Below the pieces are notes generated by a model. The model made no database searches. It saw only the letters and a list, made by a program, of their open reading frames with translations, and was not told the DNA's origin. DNA of 64,000 nucleotides, taken from contig NW_006920412.1 in the NCBI RefSeq assembly GCF_000344685.1, positions 2,858,856-2,922,855 of the forward strand. Direction: 5' to 3'. Positions 1 through 11,574 of this stretch are shown here, one piece after another. Source of the stretch: Gloeophyllum trabeum ATCC 11539 (Eukaryota; Basidiomycota; Agaricomycetes; Gloeophyllales; Gloeophyllaceae). Position 1 is the first letter of the stretch, and each line of letters begins with the position of its first letter. The translations under genes and the position numbers were made by a program.

Positions 1-291
1 CCAACTGGATCCCGAGAAAACCCCATTGACGTCGACGGTCCAGTGCTGCCTACCAATATGACAGGAAGATATGGCAATATCTGCTGGGCATGTCAGCAGC
101 CTGGTCATTTCCAATCTCATTGCCGACTCTTCTGCTGCCGCATCTGTGGACGCACTCCACCAGGGCATTATCCATCTGCCTGTCCTCAACGAACTGTTTG
201 GGACAATGCTATCCAAGAAGCCACCGAAGAGCAAGACTACGATGATGGCACTCTTGTGGACCTGGACGGTTCGGTAACTGGTCATGCCTAG
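1..291 (+). mobile_element. 3' end of a gag-like retrotransposon ORF with zinc knuckles (partial)
   Basis: The frame is open from the window edge to a TAG at 289-291. It encodes a short NPIDVDG stretch, like the linker before the nucleocapsid in fungal Ty3/gypsy Gag proteins, then a CCHC zinc knuckle (CWACQQPGHFQSHC, pattern CX2CX4HX4C) and a second knuckle-like group (CRICGRTPPGHYPSAC) with a longer spacing. Such knuckles bind retroelement RNA. The frame ends 37 bp before a candidate LTR, with a purine-rich run (316-325) in between. That is the layout expected just upstream of a 3' LTR, but protease, reverse transcriptase and integrase, which normally follow gag, are absent. The element is therefore internally deleted, non-autonomous, or has an unusual gene order. 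The 5' part lies outside the window. A host CCHC protein is a less likely alternative. Confidence 0.6.
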
Positions 292-328
292 GAAGTTTGG
301 GTAAACTTCGACCATAGGAAGGGGGTAA

Positions 329-919
329 TGTTATGATTTTCCCATGCTCATCTCATTCCATTTCCATTCCGAGCATTGCTATTGGACAGTACCTTTCTCT
401 GAGTAGACCTTCCCATGGACGCTATCTTCTTCTCACACGTTATCTCCCTTGAGTCACCTTCTACCAATGGGCGCCCTTGTATTTCTCATTTCTCTGAGTT
501 ACGTTCTCACAGGATGGCTTACGCGTCCTTTCTTATTGTTCTCTTCTTTGGGTATTAACCCCTATACCAGTTACTATATATACTGTAGGAAAACCCATGT
601 ATTCCTTAGTTCAACCTCCTGTTGAATACAGCGATTACCTGGACTCTTGACTTGACCGTTGGCATTGGCCCGGCCAGACCTACCTTTCAGTACGCTTACT
701 GAGGTAGTGACGACATAACTGTTGGCACGTGGCCCAGTTATCTCAAGACGACTAGTTAGGACATCGCTTCCTAACAACTTCAGACGGCCTCTCGCGGGGC
801 TCATTGGCTAGGTAAGGACTTGTAGATGTCCGGAGGGGCATCAAAGGGCTTCGTACATTGCATGCAATGTATAATATATAGCTGTACTTAGTATAATCAG
901 TCATTCTAGTATGTCTACA
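329..919 (+). repeat. Candidate 3' LTR of the gag-bearing element
   Basis: The stretch begins TGTTATGA directly after a purine tract and can be closed at TCTACA, giving the TG...CA ends typical of LTRs, about 591 bp long. A TATA-like run (CTATATATAC, about 574-583) sits inside, as expected for the LTR promoter. The right boundary is the weaker one: no second LTR is in the window, so neither the pair nor a target-site duplication can be checked. No protein is recognised inside it. Confidence 0.5.
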
Positions 920-1200
920 GTGGTTTGAGGAACACTCTGCCCTCCGGTAAGCCCTTTGCCGCGCGTTTGCCGATACCCGAAAAGGGCATATTTGGCGCGG
1001 ACAAACAACGCGCGCGGAAACGTGATGTTCAGTTTCTTATGCAAACGACTGTAAACCGACGCATCGTTAGTCACTTAGCTACGTTACATAATTCCGGAGA
1101 AAGCTTGGACGACGAGTTGGGCCAGCCATCTCATAGCGTCACGTTATATAAGCCATATCAGATAACATCTTCACACACACCCTAGCAGAGACACTTTGGC

Positions 1201-1682
1201 AGTTACACTCTTTTGGGCCTAGCAAAAGATTGTATGGTAGGGATATATGAAAGATTGGCTGTTGTAAATGATTTTGGGGATCACAAAAGATTATCTTTAT
1301 TGAGAATTTCGAAGCTTGTAATATATCTTTGTTGATACATTATAATTAAATCTTTTAGATTCCCTTCTGACACTGGAGGATTTGTAATCTTTAGGGCCAG
1401 GCAAAAGGTTGTATGAAAGGGAATTGCACAGGCTCTGATTGGCTGGGAATTCCCTTCTGTACAACCCCCTGCCCGGCCCTAAAGATTACAAATCCTCCAG
1501 TGTCAGAAGGGAATCTAAAAGATTTAATTATAATGTAGCAACAAAGATAATACCGCTGAAAATATATACTACAAGCTTCGAAATTCTCAATATAGATTAT
1601 CTTTTGTGAGCCCCAAAATCATTTATAGTCTTTCATATATCCCTACCATACAATCTTTTGCTAGGCCCAAAAGAGTGTAACT
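1201..1682. mobile_element. 482-bp near-perfect palindrome (foldback element or MITE)
   Basis: The two halves are inverted copies. The left end reads AGTTACACTCTTTTGGGCCT and its complement closes the element at 1663-1682. Arms of about 225 and 235 nt face each other across a loop of about 22 nt (1426-1447). The outer 50 bp and the inner 60 bp pair almost perfectly; a few mismatches and a small length difference lie in mid-arm. There is no coding capacity. This is the structure of a foldback transposon or full-length-hairpin MITE. No clear target-site duplication is visible at the flanks (GGC on the left, CCC on the right), so the superfamily cannot be named. Confidence 0.85.
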
Positions 1683-2263
1683 CCCGAAGTGAGAGGATTG
1701 AGGACACGAGACAGATGGTTTTAGTGTTATCTTCCTCTGTTCATTCTGTATCCAGTGATAAATTAAAAATTGATTTGTATTACATAACATTGCACATGTG
1801 CCCTAGTAGAGGAGGAGCGAGAACGCTAAGGACGGTGGTTTAGGAGCCTGCTGCAGTACCTTACCCTCTATCCCCAGGATGCCACTTCAGACTGCCACAA
1901 GAAATGGGGAAAATTTACAGAAATTTGTATATGTTGCTACAGTAAGACGTGGAAATATTAGTGGTATCTTGCTGCTGTACAGCATGACCAGTTAGCTTCA
2001 GGCAGCCAAATGAAGTCATACAAATGCATAAAATAAGTGAGAAATTCAAGCCATTTTGCCAATGCAAGGAGAGAGGGAGAAGACCATAAACTTAATTCAA
2101 ACCTGGTCCCCAACATGAACTGCATCTGATTCCAAATTCTCCATCGGGCAAGGCTTCGTCATCTGTTGTGTAAAGCCATCTTCAGCACTAATTGATTGAA
2201 AACTGTGGATTCCTACACACCATGTAATTTGCTGAGTACTCAGTTTCTGTAACCTTGGTCATC
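1683..2263. other. Non-coding stretch, nothing recognised
   Basis: This is AT-rich sequence between the palindrome and the 3' end of the DUF6534 gene. Only short open frames occur and none resembles a known protein. It presumably holds the 3' UTR and terminator of the minus-strand gene to its right. Confidence 0.5.
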
Positions 2264-3755
2264 TCAATATTGACAGGATTTGGTGCAAACTGTCAGGAAT
2301 GTCCTGGTCAGACTGAGGTCAAAATATCCTATCTGACAGACCTTTGGTCCACTGTGGATAGTATTAGAACCATATCCTGTCCAAAGGGAGCTGAAGGTGA
2401 TGGTCTTTCCCCTTTGCATTTTTCGCAGTTGCACACGTGCATTCAATCTATGTAATAGGTCAGCCTCAAGGCACCTACCAGCTCAAGCTGAGTAGCCCTA
2501 CGATGCAAGAAGGGAATTGGAGAATACTGGATAGGGGGTTAGGACACATCAATCCAATGAGAAATGTGTCTCACATTTTGCTAGGAACATGAAGATGGCC
2601 AGCCAGACAACTGAAGATGGGATGAGCAGATTGCATGACATCCAATTAGCAACACAGAGTGCTTACAGTTGCGCTTCATAGTAAGAAACTGCCAGAACAT
2701 TATTGACCTGTTAGCAATGATAAAAATCATGACATCATTGCTTTAACTCACACATATAAGCATAGTAACAGCTGCCAAGCTGTAAATGACATAGTCACAG
2801 CTCAATGATCAACCTTAATGAAGCAGTTTTCTGTGTATACTCACCTTGTGAGCAGTCCTGTCTCTGAATCCAATGAAAATATGTGAAGGCCTGAATACAA
2901 TGTAACTGTAGACTGACTTACGGATGGTATAAAGGACCAATTTATCCACAAGGGCCACAGTCTCCCTCATTACTGTATTTCTCTGGCGATTCAATGCATA
3001 GGAAAGTGATGAGGCAATGATCACATCATTTGCAGCCCCAACTGCAAGAATGGCTGTGAGTAACCATTGCCACTGGCTTTCATACTGAGACAGGCTCTTC
3101 ATTCTGAATGCTTCTGCTGCAGCGATGACACTCCCGATGAACCTCAAGCCTGAAAGGGACCAGCAACAGATGGGCAAGTATGGGGATCCTGCTATGACCC
3201 ACATCCGGTATGCAAAGAATGACTTCGTATGGATCAAGTTAAACATACGGATGAGTGAGCATAACAAGAGATCAGCTCATACCTGTACGAGAGGGCCAAC
3301 AATGCCACTGAAAAGGATAGAGACACTTAAGCTGATGGGTGTCTTGACTAATCTCTCGGGGTGCCCATAATCAGTTATGGTTGTTATATAGAGGGTGTGG
3401 CACACGCAGATCGTGTGGCCTAGCTCCAGCCACCTGCGAGTTGAGGTAAATGAAGCTAGCCAGAGCCATGTGGCTCTCCACGACGTACCACACTACAGCG
3501 ACCTGAGGGAGTAGCAAAACTGTAAGACAAGGGAGTGGCATCCGGTTGCACCAACTGTGAAGGTATTTCACGTACCAATATCTTCAGTACCGAGCGATCA
3601 TTCGGTGCCGTCTGGTAGTACATGAACGTCTGAACAGTGACAATGCCGAATAGAAAAGTGGACAGTAAACAGCCGACTTGCAGCGCTCCTAAGGTGGCAT
3701 TTGGATCGAAAGCGGCAAGCAGCGCAGCATCTGGCGTAGCAGTAGCATTCGACAT
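2264..3755 (-). CDS. DUF6534 family integral membrane protein
   Basis: Splicing the minus strand gives a complete DUF6534-type protein. The first exon has the family's N-terminal signature (FDPNATLGALQVGCLLSTFL, then FGIVTVQTFMYYQ). Later exons supply VAVVWYVVESHMALASF, DYGHPERLVKTPISLSVSIL, FFAYRMWVIAG, AILAVGAANDVIIASSLSYA, LVLYTIQTGLLTS and LAKLFSNSLLASLNARVQL, in the family order. The hydrophobic segments suit about seven membrane helices with a cytosolic tail. Roughly eight short introns join in frame with GT-AG ends, so the gene looks intact. The family is common in Agaricomycetes and has no established function. It is the left neighbour of the metabolic gene set. A TATA-like TAAATAAA lies about 52 bp upstream of the start. 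The last exon after LNAR is less certain. Confidence 0.9.
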
Positions 3756-6661
3756 GGATGAAACAGAAAGCTTCAGGCCCGTATGAGGGCTATTCGGTGC
3801 GCTGCTTTATTTATGTCCATCGATAGAGTAGTATGGAAGAAACGGCAGGCGTCGGACACGGCGTGTCCTGGTCTGATCGCAGAGATGCAATACTGTTTTT
3901 TGGATGTGGTGTGGCGTTGAGCTATGTTTGTTCATCGTGTCATTCCAAGTGTCTGATACTTGTTATAGTGATGGTGGCTCGGATACGTCGGATCTTTGCC
4001 AAGAATAATTGAGCATAACGGGTTGGGACATCCTCCGAGCAATATGGAAATGGACGTGCTTTATCAGGACCGAAGTTCTGCTACTCTAGGCAAAAGATCA
4101 GACATTCGCATGTGTACTGAGGTATACGTAGGTGTCACGGAGCCAAAGGTACCTTTCGGCGTCATTAGCATCTCAAGCTTCTTGCGTCAGAAAACCCAGC
4201 AGTCGAGGTAACATAAATGCACAGGCCTGCTGGCAACCGCCAGCGATGAGGCAAACAAACGGGACCCAGACTCGTGGAAGCCAAGATCACTGGTGTCAAA
4301 TGCCGCGTGGGATCAAGAGTGTATGTAACATGCGTTTTCCCTTGAGGAGTACCCCTCCCACATTTCGTTCAAGCCAGGCTCGCAGCAGCATGAACGCCGA
4401 CGGGATCATTCACAGGTCAGGCCCTGGACTCGTAGGGAATATTCTGCAACAACCCAGGGCGCAGTATTCGAAATGCGAACAAGTCAGGCAAAAGAATTTG
4501 CATGCCCGGCTCTGGGGTCCTCGGGGCTTGCTTCGCGACAGCACACTGCACCCCCCCAGGAATACGGAGAAACGGATGCAGTCTGAACGGTTGCTCAGAT
4601 GTATCTATCAAACAAAGTACGATATACATTACGGGATGTATCCAAACGCAAGGAAGTGAATTGACGAGACTCACCGGAGCGGAGAAGCCACATTTCTAGG
4701 CCGCTTACAATGTATTACCTACGTAGTTCCACATTTCGGAAGCATACATCGAGCGGACGTTTCTTGCGACGATCCAGTTCTCGAGACCATATTAGCGCAA
4801 GATGCACCTGGTCAAGCATCATTTGATGCCGCAACATCTGGGGGAGCGCGTAGGGATCGACGGAGACCATTCATGCGGTCCCAGCAATTACGAGATTGCC
4901 TCTGGATGACACGATAGTTACGGCTGCAAACTACTTCACCTGGCCGGTGCGTTCAGCGGCCCGGAGTCTCCATACCCTAGGGGAAGAATGTCCGAGTTCG
5001 AAAGAGCAGCTAAAGCCTGCTTGAGGCCCACACAGGAGCATCGGGAAAAACCCGTGAATAAATCAGAAACCTACCTAACACGAGCAGGCCTTCCACCAAT
5101 GACTGTTGTTGTAAGCCGGAAAACCGATTTGCGAGAACCAACGGGCCCAGACATAATCGAACCAGATCCAAGCGCCTCTCCCAATAGCGAAAGCTCTACT
5201 GGTACTGACCAACATCCCTATGTTGAAAGGAGCAGTAGTTAGATCGTTCCTTCACGCGGGAATGAATGAAGGAATCGAACCGAACTCTAGCTTGTGAAGA
5301 TATCCGGGTGCATTCAGCCGCGAAGGCTTCAGATGTCTCCAACGGATGTGCGAACAGAAAAAAAGGATCATACTACATCAATGGGTCCAACGGTTCCTTT
5401 TAACGCTTTCCGTAAGCCATAGCGGGGACTTGCATGAGGCCATCTATCCAGGCATAGTATCAATCAGCGAAGTTCCATCGACGATCATCAGTGACAACGA
5501 TAATGTGTCAGCTAAAGTATGAATTGCCGGATGGGTGGACTCACCCGAAGGAAGCCGCCGTTGTGAATGCGGGGATCTAGCTGCTGTAGTTATGCGCCGT
5601 CTGACTCGGGCCCGTATAACATCAATCTGTGGAGCCCTAAGCAACGATAATGCAGCCGCCAAAGTGGATGTCAAATTGCTGTAACTTGAAGGTATGACCA
5701 CCATAGCTGGAACCTAGATTTGGGGCACGCCTCCGAACACCGAGTGGCACCCACTAAAGCTTTTTGTTCGGCCGGTCGCAGAATAGATTAATATGTCATT
5801 CAACGGTCTTCTGACATGACTGACTTTAATCTGACAAGTCCCGAATGCGCCTCCAAGACCACCAAAAGCTACATTCCGAGATAATCAGCTGCTGGCGAAA
5901 CACATTTGTTTTCAGATCCGACCAAGATTGGACTGCTGCAACGCGAGACAACATCAGGGGTTCTCAGAGGCTCTTTTCCTTTGATGTATAGATGGTTGGT
6001 CTGCTTTCAGACATTCGGGAGCGCAGTCAGGGCTGTCCAGACAGGAATATCAATGAAGGACCATTCAGCCCTAGTTGGCGGAGCTTGCTTCCCCCTCCGT
6101 TGTGGGTTTCTGTGGGCGCTGACAGGATCCGGAACTCGATCGATATCGATTCTGCGGTCTACCGGTTATACCCGCTCCCGAGGACCCCGCGGCCGGCCAC
6201 TGATATGTCCCCGAGAGCGCCGCCATTCCGAACAGGAGGCTCTGCTTCCTCGTCCAGGCTCGTTCATGGCAGGAGTCCGCTCACCGCCGCAGGAGTTGGC
6301 CTATTGGTAATGTCATCTGTAACTCTCACCGGTCACTGCAGGGAATATGCATGCCGTGCGGCAAGGTCCGGCTTGCGAACCGCAAGGTCTCCTCGGGGAG
6401 GGCCCGGGAAGCATCAGGGTATCGCAGGCGTCTTTTCGTCTGCTATGGGGGCTGCCTGTCCTCTCACGCTACCTACTCTGATGCGCCTAGAATGTGATTC
6501 ACCTCCGCAGATGTCAGTCAAGTTTGGCAGCGGTCCACAAGGTACCCTTCTCTGATATTCTTCCTCGTTTCGCCTCCCTCTGCTTCTTGCACATCAGGTA
6601 GTTCGCAGTCTGCAGCGACTGGCACACGTTTCAGTACCCCGCGCTTTGCTTGTCGTTTGTC
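3756..6661. other. 2.9-kb stretch without a recognised gene
   Basis: Several open frames of 60-187 codons lie here on both strands (for example 4132-4659, 4988-5242, 5906-6310 and 5992-6555 on plus), but none shows a recognisable motif, domain or splice-compatible continuation. It holds the promoter regions of the DUF6534 gene on the left and the P450 gene on the right; the rest may be decayed sequence. Confidence 0.5.
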
Positions 6662-8659
6662 ATGTCCACGACTGACTTTCTCCCGATCTTTCTGGCCGGC
6701 GCGCTGGCCTTCGGTCTCGTCGGCATCGTGTCGTACTTCCGAGCACCTGTGTATCCTCCGGGACCCAAGGGACTGCCGATACTTGGTGCAGCCTTAATAC
6801 ACCCCAAGACAGAGTATTGGAAGACCTACGCAGAATGGGGCAGGACCTTCGGTGAGGTCTGCGCCAGCGGTTGAAAATAAAAGCTCACCTCTTGGACAGG
6901 GATGAAAGGCATAATCTCCTTCCATGTAGTGGGTCGTAGGATGATTGTCATAAACTCCGCAAGCGTTGCGGACGAACTGCTGAACAAACGCTCCGTGATA
7001 TACTCCGACAGGCCCTTCCCAGCCATGGCCGGGACTCTCATGAAGCGGGAGAAGAGCATCTTCTACATGTGCGAGTTCTCTGATCAAGGTTTCTTCTGCC
7101 GGGGTCTATGGCTCACATAGCGCAGTTCACATAACCCGCGCTTCAAGATGTACCGCAAACTCATGCATCACTCCTTCAATGGCAAGGCGTCCGAGAGCTA
7201 CTGGCCCGTTTTAGAGCGAGAGGCTCGTGTAATGGTGGATAACATGCTCCGAAGTCCTGCAGATTTCACTCAGCATATACGTCGGTACGAGACACCCTAT
7301 GACATATGAAGTCAAGCAGAAACCAATGGGCGTGCGCCTCACTTCCAAGTAATTCATCTGCAGTGATTATGAAGATAGCCTACGGCTACTCGATTGAAAA
7401 GGATAACGATCACTTCGTCGCTATCGCCGAGGAAGCATTGCGAGTCGGTTCTTTAGCGGGTGCTCCAGGACGATGGCTGGTCGACTCATTTCCCATATGT
7501 ATGTCTCGGAGATATCGGATCATATATGTCGCTGCCACTCACTCTCAGTTATTGGTTCCACTCCCAGTGCAGTATCTCCCGGAGTGGTTCCCGGGCTGCG
7601 GCTTCAAGCGGCAGGCAAGAGAATGGGGTACGCAGCTGTACACACAATCCCTGGAGCCCCACAATTTTGTCAAGCGGGAGTTGGTGAGCGCCTACGATTC
7701 CCGATGTAGTTCGCACTCATGCAACTCAGGCGGCTGGCAGGGCTGTACCATCGTTTACGTCCACGCTCCTGCAGCCTCCCGATGGTCCTCCTGCTGATCC
7801 AGAGATGGAAGATATTATTCTCTGGACAGCCGGCGCATTGTATGCTGCGGGGGCGGATACCGTGCGTCATGACTTGCACTCGGCTGTCATTCCCATTGAC
7901 CTGGATTTCAGACCGTAGCCGCTACTAAAGCGTTCGTTTTCATCATGACAACCCAGCCCGATATTCAGCAGCGTGCTCAAGAGGAGATTGATACTGTCGT
8001 GGGTAAGGAGCGCCTACCTAGCCTGCAAGACCGTGCTTCCCTTCCGTACGTGGAATGCATTTTGAAGGAGGTCTTGCGATGGGCCAGTCCGTCACCTATG
8101 GGTTTGTTTCATTGCACCGCTACGGACGACTATTTCCAAGGGTATTACATTCCGAAGAAAGCAACCGTTATCGCCAACATATGGGCTATGTTGCATGATG
8201 CGGATGTTTACCCTGAGCCCATGAGGCGAGTAGATGTGCATGACATATATTCGAAGCATATGTTCATGCATTCTTTCCCCAACAGATTTATTCCTGAACG
8301 ATTTCTACCCGACAGCGGCGTCCCCATCCAACCCGACCCTTCTGAAATAGCTTTTGGTTTTGGGCGGAGAGTCTGCCCGGGTCAACACATAGCTGAAGCG
8401 TCTGTCTTCATACAGATAGCGACGGCGCTCGCCACCTTAGAGTTCCGGAAGGCGGTAGACGAGACTGGTGTTGTCCAGGAACCTGAAGTGGCATTCACGA
8501 CCGCTATAACAAGGTGAGCCCTTGTCCAAGAGCTGGGCTGAGGATGAGACCGCTTACCGATGTCCTACTAGTCATATCAAGCCTTTCAAGTGCAATATCA
8601 CACCTCGCTCAGATAGTGCGCGAGTACTACTTGAGCATGCTCTCGACACTGGTGTATAA
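6662..8659 (+). CDS. Cytochrome P450 monooxygenase (fungal E-class group I type)
   Basis: A haem monooxygenase, probably ER-anchored, that would oxidise a lipophilic substrate with a P450 reductase. The ATG at 6662 opens a hydrophobic anchor followed by the proline-rich hinge YPPGPKGLPILG. Spliced exons then give the I-helix AAGADT, the K-helix ExxR (EVLR in ILKEVLRW), the PERF-region motif RFIPERF and the haem loop FGFGRRVCPG, whose cysteine ligand is at 8374-8376. The last exon ends in a TAA at 8657-8659. Organisation and sequence resemble the large basidiomycete P450 group annotated as O-methylsterigmatocystin-oxidoreductase-like; the substrate cannot be inferred. A stop-free 60-nt segment at 8226-8285 either adds 20 residues before RFIPERF or is a GC-AG intron. 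All catalytic motifs are present, so the gene looks functional. Its closest relative in the window is the P450 at 34.7-36.8 kb. Confidence 0.92.
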
Positions 8660-9329
8660 CCGGGTTGTACCATTCTCTGTACCCCGTAAATTCTTCCTCC
8701 CTTTGTTGTTTCCTTTCGTGACTTGAGATATGCATTCGTTCATTATGCAACTCAGTAACGTGCTGTTAGGAGCAGCCGAAGTAGCCCTCGCTGCCCTGTG
8801 CTTATGTGACGTGATCCTTTGAGCGTCCTTCCTGTCTTTGAAACTTGGACATCAGAAACGTAGGTGCTTGTTCTTTTGTAAGGTATTGGGGCCACCGCCA
8901 AGGTAAACGGCGAAGTCCGTCATGATGCCGCACCAGACTATCTCGGAAATTAGCAAGTAGAAATGGGTAGGTGTCCACCTAGAGGAGTATGACTCTGACT
9001 CTAGTCGTATGAACACGGGCAATCTCACTTAGAGCACAGGAAGTTAACCACCAGCTCCTCTCATCCTGTAACTCTCATTGAGAGCATAAGTCGACCTCAA
9101 ATTCAGTCTGCAGGCGTTCACAATATGTGGGTAAGGGGCGATAACATTGTAATCTATCCTTTGGTTACGCATTCGCGGTATCTATGTGTATCTTTTCACG
9201 GGCTAGGAAAAGTTGCAAGCCGATATATTACAAACGGTTCGAGGGTGAATGAGGCCCCAGTGTGCTCGCGGCCATCGGACACCATTGATGAGGGAAACAA
9301 CATGCACCTCGGCTATGTGGACATGGCTT
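8660..9329. other. Convergent intergenic region, nothing recognised
   Basis: This lies between the 3' ends of the P450 (plus) and the CFA-synthase-like gene (minus). A 76-codon frame at 9125-9355 overlaps the neighbour's last exon antisense and has no recognisable feature. It presumably holds both 3' UTRs. Confidence 0.5.
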
Positions 9330-11574
9330 CTAGTCAATGTGAAGATTCGCCTTGATGACGGTCAGTGAGGATATCACATAGGGAAATCGAGCGCGAACCT
9401 CTCTCGTGACTACGAAAATGTGATCAGAGATACTGCGAAGGGCAAAACCTGCTTCGCTATACGTAAAATAATCTACAGAGGACGATTTAATGCATGAGGA
9501 GCGTCATAAACAATGTAGTGCTTACATATCCACTTTCGCTTGAATATTTCTAGTTGCTCTGAGTTCAGGAACGGATACTTGACTTCCAATGCAGGTTTGA
9601 TATGTGAATCGAAGTTGTTCTCGAAACGATAGCACCATTCGCGTAGAGTCCTGGCATAATCTGCAGGGCATACAATAAATTGAAAATTAGTGCTTGAGCC
9701 TCTCAGCAGGCAGACATACGAGGCCCTATGTCTTCGATCGACAGAACATTCAGATTTGCAGATGTTATGGCATCAACCAAGGTCTTCACCGACGACAGCT
9801 GCCCGCCCCTTCCCACGTATAACAATCGTATTCAATGTGCAGTTATGTTGCTCGAGGACACTTACGGGTATATGTATTTCCGGACAAAATCAACTTCGCT
9901 GAAGGATAGGGTTTTTCAGTTCGTCTACAGCAACCATGCGCCTCACTCAATACTTACGCCGAATACATGGGCCACCTTGTATCCGGAACGGTAGACATGG
10001 TAAAGACTTTGAATGAATTTTCCGGTTTCATGGCCCATGCCATCTGCTTGAACCACCCGGGCATGAACTCGATACCAACTGTAGCCATCATACTCAGTCA
10101 ATTGGCAGCACGATACACAGTGAATGCACACCATGTTCCATGACACCGATAGATATCACAGCATCAAATGCGTGATGGAACGATTCAGGCATTTCACGGT
10201 AGTCCATGACATGGGCCGTGATACGGTCAGACAGGCCGGCAGCTTCGATAGTCACCTCCAACGCTTGCATTTGTTCCAGGGAGATGGTAATGACATCCAC
10301 AGTCGCACCGTATGTTCCTGCTGCCTGGATCAGTCGCGAGGAGAGACGTTAAAATCCTGAAAGATTTTTATGAGGGAATGACGTACCATTATGGCGAAAC
10401 TACCCCAGCCACACCTGTCCTTTTATTCAGCAGAAATACAAAGTCAGTGTATGTATACCTCACCCGATCTCTAAAACACGAGAGCCTTGGGTCAGACGCG
10501 CCCTTTGAGCGACCCGGTGTAATTTTTCGAGTTGCCCTCGCTCCAGGTCGTCTGGAGGAATAGTGCGGACATCCTTGTATGATCGTCGCGGGGGTGCAAT
10601 CGGGCGTTCTTCCAGTAGATCCCCTATCGCTCCCTTTGCTTCATTGTCAAAGATAGCACAGCTGTAACTGAATGAGGAAAGGGGAAGCTGAGAATCTGGC
10701 CAGAGTTCCTATCTCAAGACCACGAGATGACGCACGTCATGTCCCACGATAGGAAGGCCGCGAAAACATCGTTGGACAAATCGTAGTGAGACCTACAGGA
10801 GCAATATGTAGTTTGTGTCCAACCAACGAAGGAATACATACGAAATATTATGCTGGCTGCCAGAGATCCAGTTTGCAAGCCGCAGATTAGATCTAAACAA
10901 CGGTGATCCAGATTCATTTAGGTCAGTCGACTTGATCTTACAGGTAGCTCATAGTGCGGATCAGGGGAGACACCAGCGTTGCCATCTCGCTTATGTCCTT
11001 GCGGTTGAGCACGAATATCTACATTTAGCGTCAGAGACCGTATTGTGAGACCAGGGCATGTAGCATGCTACCTTGAATACGTTTCCGAGATTATCGACCT
11101 CGATCTCTTGAAGCATATAACCATCTAAGCTTCCGTGTTATTCAGATAAGACGGACAGACTGGAGGCAACGGACCTGCGAATCCAAAGTCGGCGTGCAGA
11201 AGAAGCCGAACCCAGAAACCCTCTTCTAATACCTTGATGCGAGCATGTAGTGAATCTGCAGAGCCCGCAATGTGCAGTGGCAATGTATATTGGTCTCCGA
11301 ACTTGTACTCTTGTCCTTGCGACTCGATCACGAGCTGACCCCTTGTGATCTTCCCAAGGATGGTTAAGATGGAGGATTTAGCTGCAGCAGGAAGGCGTCA
11401 CGAAAGGAAGACTGCGGAAACCAAACCCTTACCTAGAGACCGCAAAGGATTCCATCGCGCACTCGCCAAGGCCTGCTGAGAGCCATTAACCACACGATCC
11501 AAGACGGTTAGTAGTAGACTATGTCTTGAGGCATCGGACTGCGTAGTCTGAATGTAATCTGTGGTAACGGCCAT
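9330..11574 (-). CDS. Cyclopropane-fatty-acyl-phospholipid synthase family methyltransferase
   Basis: A SAM-dependent enzyme of the CFA synthase family, which transfers a methylene (or methyl) group to an unsaturated acyl chain of a lipid. Spliced exons give, in order, the N-terminal domain (ILGKITRGQLVIES, then GFWVRLLLHADFGFA), HYDLSNDVFAAFLSWDMT, TYSCAIFDNEAKG, the SAM-binding motif VLEIGCGWGSFAI, then DRITAHVMDYREMPESF and FDAVISIGVMEHVG, DFVRKYIYPGG, and the C-terminal LSIEDIGPHYARTLREW. It ends at TAG 9330-9332. The usual SKDMTYSCAIF reads SWDMTYSCAIF here. No N-terminal membrane helices are seen, which argues against sphingolipid C9-methyltransferase. The start at 11574 has A at -3 and G at +4; an in-frame ATG at 11616 is possible but a TATA-like run sits only about 6 nt upstream of it. 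The gene has about ten introns and appears intact. Product and lipid substrate are inferred from the family only. Confidence 0.88.

Noticed and set aside
2264..2935. Apparent truncation of the DUF6534 protein after LVLYTIR
   Set aside because: Short exons (QTGLLTS, LAAVTMLI, FVWLAIFMFLAK, LFSNSLLAS, LNARVQL) splice in frame and complete the family C-terminus.
4132..4659. 175-codon plus-strand frame with many cysteines
   Set aside because: No signal peptide, no recognised cysteine pattern (hydrophobin or CFEM spacing absent), and overlapping frames on both strands.
5270..5285. Minus-strand GGTTCGATTCC, resembling a tRNA B box
   Set aside because: No A box or cloverleaf pairing could be found on the minus strand upstream.
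9730..10150. Premature-stop appearance within the CFA-synthase-like gene
   Set aside because: The stops fall in introns; splicing at GT-AG sites restores the family sequence through the C-terminus.
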